From Caryophanales bacterium UBA6865 (GTDB lineage Bacteria; Bacillota_I; Bacilli_A; RFN20; CAG-826), in assembly GCA_002449265.1 (NCBI GenBank), contig DKCV01000005.1:1-23539 (forward strand): a stretch of DNA of 23,539 nucleotides, in the 5' to 3' direction. Made by a program: the position numbers and the translations under genes. Numbering within the stretch: position 1 is the stretch's first letter; each line of letters opens with the position of its first letter. This document shows, piece after piece, positions 1 to 7,264 of this stretch. Below the pieces are notes generated by a model, which saw only the letters and a list, made by a program, of their open reading frames with translations, made no database searches and was not told the origin of the DNA.

Positions 1-340
1 ACATCAATTGAGAACTAACATTATTTTCATGGTTGTTACCATGCTTAAAAAACTTGGTCCTGCTCTGTTTCTCCACTAGTACTTAATTTTTCACGTTCCT
101 TTGTTAGACCACATCATCGAATTGAGAGCCCCGCCAATCTGAAACGTTGCTGAATTCCAACGAAAGCCATCAAAGAGTGGGCGCACAAACAAAACTGTGC
201 GTCTTCAATTAGCACGCTCATAGTCATGGCTCACTTGCAGAAGAATCTAAAAAGAAAAGATCAGCTTTTCAAACAAACCAATCTTTTCTATCCATGCAGC
301 AGTAATCGCCAATTCTGCGTTTGCTAACGAATCGCGCGTG
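1..340. other. Left-edge stretch, no supported gene
   Basis: I see no start codon with a ribosome binding site leading into a convincing frame on either strand. On the minus strand a stop-free stretch from about 356 down to a TAG at 247-249 reads like protein (it includes DSLANAELAITAAWIEKIG) but has no ATG. It lies one frame off the end of the small gene at 341-460, so it may be that gene's displaced 3' end or a relic. A short CATGGT-N4-ACCATG inverted repeat sits at 29-44. Confidence 0.4.
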
Positions 341-460
341 TTACTTATTTGGGGTCGAACGACGATGACCTTTTACTTTAGTACCATCGGATTTCGTGTA
401 TCCGTTCACGGGAACGATTTTCTTGTGTTGTATACCTCTCACACTTGAATTTGTTTTCAT
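341..460 (-). CDS. Small basic protein, 39 aa, unknown function
   Basis: The frame encodes 39 residues beginning MKTNSSVRGIQHKK and ending GHRRSTPNK. An excellent ribosome binding site (AAGGAGGTGAC) lies just upstream of the ATG at 458-460, which is the main evidence that it is real. The central GYTKSDGTKVKGHRRSTPN stretch resembles a 'GY-x-R-x-DGT-x-V-x-GH-x-R' motif that I recall from many tiny, uncharacterised Firmicute proteins; this is recognition by eye, not a search. It has no membrane segment or cysteine and is strongly basic, so nucleic-acid binding is possible but unproven. It is the last of four minus-strand genes running down from the XRE-type gene, 19 nt after the preceding small frame. 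Confidence 0.7.
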   Translation of the reverse strand: MKTNSSVRGIQHKKIVPVNGYTKSDGTKVKGHRRSTPNK

Positions 461-479
461 AATTTGTCACCTCCTTTCT

Positions 480-599
480 TTATCTAAAAAGCAAATAAAT
501 TTGCTCTTGGTAACGTTTGTTGTTTCTCGTTATTCGCTTTCGCAAGTCATACCAATGAACATAGTTGCATATAGAATCATTAAGCTTGTTAAACACCAT
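480..599 (-). CDS. Small hypothetical protein, 39 aa
   Basis: An open frame of 39 codons from ATG (597-599) to TAA (480-482), beginning MVFNKLNDSICNYVHWYDL and ending in a basic stretch (RKRITRNNKRYQEQIYLLFR). It overlaps the end of the preceding small frame by 11 nt, and its stop lies just before the strong ribosome binding site of the next gene, as in compact operons. I see no good Shine-Dalgarno sequence of its own, so translation would depend on coupling. I do not recognise the family. It has aromatic residues in the middle and a cationic second half, without an obvious membrane segment. It could be a chance frame; the tight stop/start packing is the argument for it. Confidence 0.4.
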   Translation of the reverse strand: MVFNKLNDSICNYVHWYDLRKRITRNNKRYQEQIYLLFR

Positions 600-717
600 A
601 TCTAATATGCTTGTCAGGTTCGTCCATAAATTCAGAATACCTTGTCAAAATGCAAAACCTACCATTTTCGGCGTAAGAACAACCGGCATCTTTTTCAAAT
701 GATCCCATCTTCGCCAT
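589..717 (-). CDS. Small cysteine-containing protein, 42 aa
   Basis: An open frame of 42 codons from ATG (715-717) to TAA (589-591). It begins inside the last 23 nt of the XRE-type gene in another frame. The product MAKMGSFEKDAGCSYAENGR continues FCILTRYSEFMDEPDKHIRYGV and has a protein-like composition with two cysteines ten residues apart. The Shine-Dalgarno sequence is weak; the second ATG (706-708) is an alternative start. Overlap with its neighbours on both sides suggests translational coupling within one transcript from the promoter at 1999-2026. I recognise no family. Confidence is moderate because the frame is short. Confidence 0.45.
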   Translation of the reverse strand: MAKMGSFEKDAGCSYAENGRFCILTRYSEFMDEPDKHIRYGV

Positions 718-1969
718 TGCCAATCGGCTTACCGCTTTTCAAAAATTTGCTTGGACACTCACCGCTTTTAAACTTTGAGAAATCATCATCGATGATTTCG
801 TATTTTTTGATGAATTTGTAGGTCCCAGCAAGACCTAAAATGTTCATTAGTTCGATGAACTCGAGTGCGTTTGGAGTGCTTTCTCCTTTTTCATATCTTT
901 GGTAGGACCGAAGCGCAATATTCGCCAACGAGGCAACGTCCTTTTGAGTAAGCTTTAATTCCTCCCTCTTTTTAATAATTGGTTCAAGTGAAAATTCAGA
1001 AACTCCCGGCCCACTACAAACCTGGACCCATTTGTTTCTAAGTTGACCATTCTCGTCGCTTTCGCTTTTTAGTTCAAATACGCGAGTGTCTGGAGTCACA
1101 GCGATTTCAACAGCTACCATGTTGCTGCCTTTATACTCCCATGGGAAAAGTGAGTAATTTTCATCGTCGGAAACAAGCTGAGTAACACTAATAACTTGAG
1201 CATTCTCAAGCCAAATCCCAGCCCACTCTTTTACTAATTCGCCACGTTCGTTTAATGGGAAGAATCCGTGGACAGTCAAAACAAGCCGTTTTTCATCAGC
1301 TCTATAAGAGACCCACGTCCTATGACGAGCATCTGCCGGAACTATCTTTGGGTTCATCCTTTGTTTTTCTAGTTCGGTATTTAAAGCAAAGTAAAAGTTT
1401 TTAGGAAAAACATCCTCATCGTCGTGTGTTTTTAATAAGCTCAATAAAATCGTCCATTGATAGAACATTTCATAAGGCCTTGGATAATTTCCAAAGGAAT
1501 CCCCTAAGTATTTCATGACTTTTTCTAAAGGAATTTTATAGTCGTATATGACTTTTACCAGTAATCTATAGACTTCCTCTAAATCTAAGCCTTCATAATT
1601 AAAAATCTCGTATTTATCGGGGAAAATATCAGTCTTAGAATCATGACTATTCTTAAAAAGTTTACTTCTAGCATAGTCTTCAAAGAGATCAAAGACAGAT
1701 GGTATACACCCCTTATTATTCAAATCGAAAAAATAGATAACGATTCTTCTTATAAATTCGTCTCTCTTGATTGGACGATAATGTTTAAGAAAAGTAAATT
1801 CAACTTCTCCTTTTGCTCTACAATGATTAAAAATCTCAAAGCCTATGGTTTCGTGCGCGTTCAGATATTCGATTATCGCCTCAACGTCAAACAAATTACT
1901 ATTAATATATTTCCTAACCATGTTTTCTTGTTCGGCCGTTAACGCAGTATTAACATTATTCTCAGACAT
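695..1969 (-). CDS. Large protein with C-terminal XRE-type helix-turn-helix
   Basis: A protein of 424 residues. Residues about 332-380 (IKKREELKLTQKDVASLANI, then ALRSYQRYEKGESTP) form a typical XRE/Cro helix-turn-helix, so it should bind DNA. The N-terminal 320 residues are unrecognised: an acidic and aromatic domain without membrane segments or nuclease motifs that I can see. The start at 1967-1969 is supported by an AAGGAGGGG ribosome binding site 5 nt upstream and by a TTGACA-N16-TATATC promoter. A helix-turn-helix at the C-terminal end of a long effector-like domain is less common than the reverse order. The gene heads a string of three very small genes, and it could autoregulate or control the intergenic region to its right. 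Confidence 0.8.
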   Translation of the reverse strand: MSENNVNTALTAEQENMVRKYINSNLFDVEAIIEYLNAHETIGFEIFNHCRAKGEVEFTFLKHYRPIKRDEFIRRIVIYFFDLNNKGCIPSVFDLFEDYARSKLFKNSHDSKTDIFPDKYEIFNYEGLDLEEVYRLLVKVIYDYKIPLEKVMKYLGDSFGNYPRPYEMFYQWTILLSLLKTHDDEDVFPKNFYFALNTELEKQRMNPKIVPADARHRTWVSYRADEKRLVLTVHGFFPLNERGELVKEWAGIWLENAQVISVTQLVSDDENYSLFPWEYKGSNMVAVEIAVTPDTRVFELKSESDENGQLRNKWVQVCSGPGVSEFSLEPIIKKREELKLTQKDVASLANIALRSYQRYEKGESTPNALEFIELMNILGLAGTYKFIKKYEIIDDDFSKFKSGECPSKFLKSGKPIGNGEDGII

Positions 1970-1998
1970 ATAGTCCCCTCCTTGGTTTTCACAATAAC

Positions 1999-2026
1999 GA
2001 TATAATTACGGTTGTGGCATTGTCAA
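1999..2026 (-). promoter_or_regulatory. Promoter of the XRE-type gene
   Basis: On the minus strand a perfect -35 TTGACA (2021-2026) is followed after 16 nt by TATATC (1999-2004), 30 nt before the start codon at 1969. The ribosome binding site is at 1975-1983. Confidence 0.7.
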
Positions 2027-2496
2027 CGTCATTTTTAGTATCATATTGAGTGATTGTTCCTATCTTTAAACAATTTATGCTAAACTTTTTAAAGCTTTTA
2101 CTTACTATTTTTGGCGTACTTAACGCCACTTTTTAATTACTATTTGCAAAATATGTTTTTGTCTCCCTTATTTAATGAATAAGGGAGACAAAATCATCAA
2201 AGACATCTCTTCTCAAATTTCTAAGCAATCATGTGAAATACAAACCAGCACGAAATAGTAGCAAATAATTTTTTGTTAAATTTCCAATCCTCGATGAACT
2301 AAATATAACAAATAAGTAAATACGCTTAGGGCTATAAGGCAATTTAACCTAAAAAGTACTTGGCGAAATTTAGTCTATTCGTATGCTCCGTCTATATATA
2401 AATAAGGTTAAGACGTCGCTTTGCTAGCAGACACTAAAACATATCTCTCGCAGTCTCTCATATTACATTCATTGCGTATTCCTGTGATATAAATAT
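2027..2496. other. Long AT-rich intergenic region
   Basis: No coding frame is convincing here on either strand. It holds a GGCGT-N5-ACGCC inverted repeat at 2113-2127, followed on the plus strand by a T-run (it could stop rightward transcripts or be an operator), and the large perfect inverted repeat listed separately. With the flanks it separates the minus-strand XRE operon from the plus-strand AbiH genes, so it is the control region of both. Confidence 0.5.
2157..2193. repeat. Perfect 16-bp inverted repeat, 5-nt loop
   Basis: The arm TTTTGTCTCCCTTATT (2157-2172) is exactly complementary to 2178-2193, around the loop TAATG. The outer edges are T-tract then A-tract, so neither strand has a U-run after the stem and it is not a standard intrinsic terminator. 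It lies between divergent genes, next to an XRE-type regulator. Candidates are an operator, a solo mobile-element end or a structured RNA. Confidence 0.8.
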
Positions 2497-2526
2497 TTGA
2501 CCGTTTCCATTAACCTTTAGTATGCT
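2497..2526 (+). promoter_or_regulatory. Candidate promoter for the first AbiH gene
   Basis: TTGACC (2497-2502), an 18-nt gap, then TATGCT (2521-2526). Transcripts from here would carry a leader of roughly 155 nt containing the hairpin at 2576-2625. Three TTAACC repeats (2510, 2529, 2544) overlap and follow it. Confidence 0.4.
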
Positions 2527-2575
2527 CGTTAACCATAATATTCTTAACCGTGTAAAAAACATGACTATTTGGGAA

Positions 2576-2625
2576 AATCTGCAAGAAAAGCAACGGCCTC
2601 ATATGCATTGTTTTTCTTGTAGATT
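2576..2625 (+). promoter_or_regulatory. 18-bp leader hairpin upstream of AbiH
   Basis: Bases 2576-2593 pair with 2608-2625 over all 18 positions, with a 14-nt loop. The only two non-Watson-Crick positions are G-U pairs in plus-strand RNA, whereas a minus-strand RNA would have two C-A mismatches there. This favours a structure in a rightward transcript. It ends 63 nt before the AbiH start and is followed by a T-rich but interrupted stretch, so an attenuator or stabilising 5' stem is possible. Confidence 0.6.
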
Positions 2626-2688
2626 CTTACTTTTATCCTAAATTATAAGTAACTGTTTTTTAAGATTATGAAATCAGGGGGTAATATC

Positions 2689-3897
2689 ATGGTAAGCAAA
2701 TCAAAAACAGTGCACGAACTAAAAAACGTAAAGCTTGTTTTAGGGAACGGATTTGACTTGCATTGCGGATTAAAAACATCTTATTCAAACTATTTTGAAA
2801 GCAACGATTCTAAAAACAAAGTCATCGATGATTGTTTGGTGGCATATGGCATTCGCGCAGACGCAGAAAACTATGTAAGGCAAAATACATATCGGAATGA
2901 TTTTTGCACAAAGCTCACTAATGAGGGTTGTAACCTATGGGACTTGTATTTTTATCTAGCTTCAGTAGGAGAGGATAGAAAATCTAAAAACTGGGGCTGG
3001 TGTGATATCGAATCGGAAATAGAACAATCACTACACGCATTCAGCGTTTCTTCTAGTCAAAAATATATTTGGGATATTGTTTACAAAACAATTAAATTCC
3101 AGCGTTTGCCTTTTGACGAAAATTCAATGAGTGATAACTATTACATTTTGGCCGCATTCGCTCTTAGTGAGTGCAATAGAAAGCCCTTCGTTTCTGAGAG
3201 TGAATTTTATGTTTTCTTATTAAACGAATTGAAACGATTTGAAAAGAATTTTGGCAAGTACGTAAACAATCAGCGCAATTTGAGTATGCCTAGTAAAGCG
3301 AATAAAAGTTTAAGCTCGTTTGCAGCGAATTCTAAAAAAACTATAAATGACTTATGCAACATCAAACGTCTAAAAAGCATTGACACCTTTAATTACGATG
3401 CGCCGGTTTTACCAAGAACAAACCAAATAGTAACCATACATAATGTCAACGGTACTATTGAATGGCCAATTTTTGGGATTGATTCCGATATCTTCAAATC
3501 ATCCGATCCACAATATATTTTTTCAAAAACAAATAGAAGGATGGAGCTGGATATGAGTACTAGTAGAACAGACAAAGATGTCCCCTTTGAAAATGTGGTT
3601 ATTTTTGGTCATTCTTTAGACGGAGCCGATTATAGTTACTTCTTTTCAATATTAGACAGGATGGAAATAACAAATTTTGAAAAATCATCAACAATCGTAT
3701 TTGCGTATAGCATTTATGATGGTGACAAAGAATACTTAATTAAATCGAACTTAAGAAAAAGCATTTCTAAGCTATTCGAAGCGTATTCCGATTATAGAGG
3801 CAACGGAAAACAACTAAATAGACTTTTAGATACATTGACAACACAAGGAAAAGTTTTAATGTACGAAATTCCGACGATCCCAACAACCACTAACTAA
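2689..3897 (+). CDS. abiH: AbiH-family abortive infection protein, first copy
   Basis: A 402-residue protein of the AbiH family, known from lactococcal plasmids as an abortive phage-infection factor; the biochemical mechanism is poorly defined. Visible family signatures are LVLGNGFDL at residues 16-24 followed by GLKTSY, a central SIDTFNYD near residue 230, then HNVNG, and GHSLDGADYSYFF near residue 307. The start at ATG 2689 is chosen over the in-frame ATG at 2668 because it has a GGGGG ribosome binding site 8 nt upstream and because its N-terminus then aligns residue for residue with the second copy (both reach LKNV at 11-14). No membrane segment is visible. It is followed by a paralogue 300 nt downstream. 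Confidence 0.85.
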   Translation: MVSKSKTVHELKNVKLVLGNGFDLHCGLKTSYSNYFESNDSKNKVIDDCLVAYGIRADAENYVRQNTYRNDFCTKLTNEGCNLWDLYFYLASVGEDRKSKNWGWCDIESEIEQSLHAFSVSSSQKYIWDIVYKTIKFQRLPFDENSMSDNYYILAAFALSECNRKPFVSESEFYVFLLNELKRFEKNFGKYVNNQRNLSMPSKANKSLSSFAANSKKTINDLCNIKRLKSIDTFNYDAPVLPRTNQIVTIHNVNGTIEWPIFGIDSDIFKSSDPQYIFSKTNRRMELDMSTSRTDKDVPFENVVIFGHSLDGADYSYFFSILDRMEITNFEKSSTIVFAYSIYDGDKEYLIKSNLRKSISKLFEAYSDYRGNGKQLNRLLDTLTTQGKVLMYEIPTIPTTTN

Positions 3898-3932
3898 TTA
3901 AATCCGAGAGGAAATGTGGGTGAATTTCTAAA

Positions 3933-4149
3933 ATGACTTTCTTATTTGGCATGCAGGAGAAAGATGCGATTTGGCTAGCAAAAGAAGAGATGAAATCACC
4001 AATTGAAAGAGATGGCGTAGCAATTGTGCACCATACAAGCAAATATTAAGGAAAAAAACGAGTTTGTACAAAAAATACACGAACTAAAGCTGATAGAAAG
4101 TCATGCCAAATTACTATTACAATTTGGGAGTAACAATATCAGTGAATAA
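3933..4149 (+). pseudogene. Small frame split between two reading frames
   Basis: A 38-codon frame (ATG 3933 to TAA 4047-4049, ending AIVHHTSKY) is followed in the next frame by a protein-like stretch (IQANIKEKNEFVQKIHELKL and on) ending at TAA 4147-4149. A one-base shift near 4030 would join them into a peptide of about 70 residues. The first ATG has no well-placed ribosome binding site; a GAGAGGAA lies 19 nt upstream, which is too far. I do not recognise it. It is most simply a decayed small gene between the AbiH paralogues, but chance cannot be excluded. Confidence 0.3.
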
Positions 4150-4196
4150 AAAGACTAAATTCAAAAAGGATTTTATTTAGAAAAAAGGGAAGCATC

Positions 4197-5480
4197 ATGG
4201 AAGACAAATTAGAAATAATACACGGATTAAAAAACGTCAAACTTGTTCTAGGAAACGGATTTGACTTGCGTTGTGGATTGAAAACAAGATACAAGGATTA
4301 TTTCGACCACGATGGACAAAAAAATGACAAAATTAAAGAATTAGTTGACCTTTTTTCGATGATATTAGATTTAATCAGCAATAAAGGCAAGGACCCTCAA
4401 ACAGATGCAGTTTCGTGGTATAAAAGTATGTCTGACTTTTGGGCCGAATTTGACGAAAAAAACGAAACAGCAGTAGATTTATCAAACATAAATATATGGG
4501 ATGTTTTCTTTTACATGGTTTCAAAAGTAGAGAGTGCCAAACTCGGTCAATGGCGTTGGTGCGATATTGAAACGAAAATAAAAGAATCCCTATACAAAGA
4601 AGAAGAAAGAGCACAGAATTCGGGCAAAGAGAACTATATAAGTTGGGACACAGTTTTTGCAATCTTATCTAATGGGATAAACCGTGTTCAATTTGATTCA
4701 AAATATTACGATAACTGTGAACTAGCCTTATTTATTTATAGAAAAAACGACAACAAGGGGTTTCCAACGATAGATGCATTTTACAAGTATTTGCTTAAAC
4801 AGCTGAAAGAATTTGAACGCGACTTTGGCAATTATATTTGCACACAGCATTGTGAGGACAATATTGTGGTTCTGGGCAACCATGAGTTACTAAAAAATCG
4901 TATGATGTTCGTTGGAAATTCGAAAAGGGCGATCAAACAACTATGCCCGTTAGAAAACATTGTTAGTATTGATACGTTTAATTACGACACTCCCGATATA
5001 GAAGAAAAAGCCGACTTTGTTCACAATATTAATGGGGACACTAGAGAACCAATCTTTGGAATCGATTCCAGTTGCTTTAAGGCTAGTGACCCTAGATTTA
5101 TCTTTGCCAAAATAAAAAGACGGCTAGACCTTGAGGCTCAAATGAAGGTGACTCAAAAGACAATACCTTTTGAGAATCTCATCATTTACGGCCATTCTTT
5201 GGATGAAGCAGATTATGGCTATTTCTTCTCCACATTAAGCAAAATGAGAATTGATGACACGTCAAATTCATCTAAGGTCATATTTGGGTTTTCTATTTAC
5301 GATGATAGCAAAAGAGAGCAAATAATAGCGGATCTTTCGTTAAGAATTTCTAGACTATTTGAGGCGTATTCGGAATACTACGTAAACGAAAAGCGACCCC
5401 TTATACTTTTAGAATCATTAAAGGAGCAAGGGAGGGTTTTAATGCAAGAAATACCTAATGATACAGCAATCACTAATTAA
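4197..5480 (+). CDS. abiH: AbiH-family abortive infection protein, second copy
   Basis: A 427-residue paralogue of the upstream gene, also AbiH family (phage abortive infection; molecular activity not established). The same signatures occur in order: LVLGNGFDL at residues 16-24, GLKTRY, SIDTFNYD near 257, HNING, and GHSLDEADYGYFF near 332. The C-termini also match (GRVLMQEIP here, GKVLMYEIP there). The extra 25 residues relative to the first copy lie mainly between residues 50 and 100. A GGGAAG ribosome binding site precedes the ATG. The two differ at many positions throughout, so this is an old duplication or two independent arrivals. The stop codon lies inside a 41-bp repeat shared with 8539-8579. 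Confidence 0.85.
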   Translation: MEDKLEIIHGLKNVKLVLGNGFDLRCGLKTRYKDYFDHDGQKNDKIKELVDLFSMILDLISNKGKDPQTDAVSWYKSMSDFWAEFDEKNETAVDLSNINIWDVFFYMVSKVESAKLGQWRWCDIETKIKESLYKEEERAQNSGKENYISWDTVFAILSNGINRVQFDSKYYDNCELALFIYRKNDNKGFPTIDAFYKYLLKQLKEFERDFGNYICTQHCEDNIVVLGNHELLKNRMMFVGNSKRAIKQLCPLENIVSIDTFNYDTPDIEEKADFVHNINGDTREPIFGIDSSCFKASDPRFIFAKIKRRLDLEAQMKVTQKTIPFENLIIYGHSLDEADYGYFFSTLSKMRIDDTSNSSKVIFGFSIYDDSKREQIIADLSLRISRLFEAYSEYYVNEKRPLILLESLKEQGRVLMQEIPNDTAITN

Positions 5481-5514
5481 TCAAAATCCTTGAAAAAGCC
5501 ACTTATTTTATTAA
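5474..5514. repeat. 41-bp dispersed repeat, copy A
   Basis: It matches 8539-8579 in the same orientation at 36 of 41 positions, with no gaps. The shared core includes CAAAATCC, TGAAAA and CCACTTATTTT. This copy covers the stop of the second AbiH gene and the DNA just after it. Similarity ends abruptly on both sides. Confidence 0.75.
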
Positions 5515-5644
5515 TAAGCTAACTCTTGCCTAATTCTCCACCACTTTATTTTTTGTGCAAAACAGCGATGGACTAAACACCCAATGCGTTCTATTGTTAT
5601 CCTTCGTAGACACGCACATTCTAGTGAAAAATTCACTCCCCAAA

Positions 5645-7039
5645 TCACTCGTACAAATCCGCTAAAGTGAGTAGGGTTAAAGATTTTTTATCCCCTTCTA
5701 AGAGTTCATAACCACTTTTAGAGCAAAAACCATAAAGAGGGGAACGAACATGAAGTCCATTGACCTGTTTCATCTCTTCTTCGATATCGCTTTTGGTTAA
5801 TGGTTCTTTCGTGTATTTGCATTCCATAAAAAGATATTCGTGCTTTGTGTTTAATGCGACAACATCGAATTCTCCGTTTGTTTTAGTGATAGGATCGTCA
5901 TACCAATATTTACCGATTTTAATAAAGGGAGGATTGAAATAGCCTTCTTTGTTCTTCCGCAACAAATATTGCCTCGTTATTTCTTCAAACGCTTTCGGGA
6001 GATACTCTTTTTCTAAATCATCTCGAATAAAGGCATCATAAAACTGTTCGTGATCCATCATCGCTAAAGAAGAAGCGTTCCGGAATAAATAGCGATAATA
6101 AAAATTCAAAAAGAAATCGTCCAAGTAATAAAAGGTCTTTTTCTTATCGTTTTCTTTATTGATGGGAGTGATTTTACGAATCACACCCATCTCTTCAAGC
6201 ATCTTAAGAGAATAATCTAAACTAGATGCAGCAACATTCCCCACTCGCTTTAATAGGTCGTTAAAATTATGAACGCCGCTAGAAATATAATCAAAAATCA
6301 GATTAGCCAAACCAATATTCCTTAGCTCCTTTCCAAGGATATCGGAAATAGAGCTTAAAACGACATTACTAGAAAAAATCTTTTTGAAAACATTCTCTTT
6401 TACGCTCGTCGTCTCATCAACAAGCCCCGCATAGAATGGGGATCCTCCAAAGATGGAATAGGCCATTAATTTGTCTCCACTACTATAATGCGGATAAAAA
6501 AGAGATGCTTCATAGTAATCCATATTGGCTAGCGATATCGACTCATCAATCCTTCCATAAAGCGCGTTTTCTTCTTTTGTTAATGAATTCATGATTCTTG
6601 CGGAAGAGCCCGATAAAACAAATTTCATCTGAGACGTTTTTTGATACGAATCAATTAGGCGCTGCAAAAACGAATCTAAATAATTCCCATCGCGAAAGCA
6701 GTTCCGTAAATACGGATACTCATCAATGACAAAAATGAACTTCTCTTCGATCGATATGCGAAATAAATCCTCTAATAATGCTTCCAAAGAAGAATAGCCA
6801 CGACCGTCTTTGAAAAAGGAGCCACTCAATAAAGCGTTCAAAGAAGAAAGGTTCGCGTCTAAATTCGCGTCCAATGCCTGGAAATAAATCGCTTTATAAG
6901 GCGAACGTTTTATTGATTCTCGAATCAATTCGCTTTTCCCAATTCTTCGCCTTCCCTTGATTAAGACACATTGAAACACGCTCTTACCATAAACAGTACT
7001 TAATGTTTCTAATTCCTTTTTTCTTCCAACAAATGGCAT
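5645..7039 (-). CDS. ATPase_2/DUF234 protein with PD-(D/E)XK nuclease end
   Basis: A 464-residue protein of the archaeal-type ATPase family (ATPase_2 with C-terminal DUF234). It opens MPFVGRKKELETL, then has Walker A GRRRIGKSE at 29-37 and Walker B FIFVIDEYPYLRN near 110. A winged-helix region (SSLDYSLKMLEEMGVIRKI) follows near 280, and then a C-terminal nuclease-like domain with GEFDVV and, 10 residues on, ECKY, the D and E-x-K of the PD-(D/E)XK fold. It is probably a nucleotide-dependent DNA-acting enzyme; the cellular role of the family is not settled. The start at 7037-7039 is preferred to ATG 7052-7054 because AGGA lies 8 nt upstream and the paralogue at 19165-20550 starts at the equivalent place. 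An unusual operator covers its promoter. Confidence 0.85.
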   Translation of the reverse strand: MPFVGRKKELETLSTVYGKSVFQCVLIKGRRRIGKSELIRESIKRSPYKAIYFQALDANLDANLSSLNALLSGSFFKDGRGYSSLEALLEDLFRISIEEKFIFVIDEYPYLRNCFRDGNYLDSFLQRLIDSYQKTSQMKFVLSGSSARIMNSLTKEENALYGRIDESISLANMDYYEASLFYPHYSSGDKLMAYSIFGGSPFYAGLVDETTSVKENVFKKIFSSNVVLSSISDILGKELRNIGLANLIFDYISSGVHNFNDLLKRVGNVAASSLDYSLKMLEEMGVIRKITPINKENDKKKTFYYLDDFFLNFYYRYLFRNASSLAMMDHEQFYDAFIRDDLEKEYLPKAFEEITRQYLLRKNKEGYFNPPFIKIGKYWYDDPITKTNGEFDVVALNTKHEYLFMECKYTKEPLTKSDIEEEMKQVNGLHVRSPLYGFCSKSGYELLEGDKKSLTLLTLADLYE

Positions 7040-7054
7040 AAACTCGTTCCTCAT

Positions 7055-7094
7055 TCAATAACTACAACGAATTGTAGTACAATTAATTGTAGTT
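7055..7094 (-). promoter_or_regulatory. Promoter with three ACTACAA half-sites
   Basis: AACTACAA (7060-7067) and TTGTAGTT (7087-7094) form a perfect 8-bp inverted repeat, with a third TTGTAGT at 7072-7078. On the minus strand TTGTAC (7077-7082), a 16-nt gap and TATTGA (7055-7060) could be the -35 and -10, so the half-sites cover the promoter. The arrangement, though not the sequence, matches 20573-20616 in front of the paralogous gene. Confidence 0.55.
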
Positions 7095-7202
7095 AGAAAG
7101 CATTTAAAGTTTTATTGTCACTTTTCGATTAAAAACGTAAGAATTCGATGCCCTTTTTTCCTTCATCATTGAAGAACAGTTAGCTAAATCGTTGACGCTT
7201 TA

Positions 7203-7230
7203 TTGAAATGATTTGTTTTTTCATTATCAT
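7203..7230 (+). promoter_or_regulatory. Candidate promoter of the solitary ATPase
   Basis: TTGAAA (7203-7208), a 16-nt gap, TATCAT (7225-7230), 35 nt before the GTG start at 7265. Confidence 0.4.
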
Positions 7231-7264
7231 TAAACCGTAAAAAATTACTGATGCTTATGATGGA

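Noticed and set aside
396..605. Plus-strand 69-codon frame
   Set aside because: It is antisense to the small minus-strand genes, which have a strong ribosome binding site and compact packing; the frame itself has no ribosome binding site.
1643..1942. Plus-strand 99-codon frame
   Set aside because: It lies wholly inside the XRE-type gene on the opposite strand, with no ribosome binding site or known motif.
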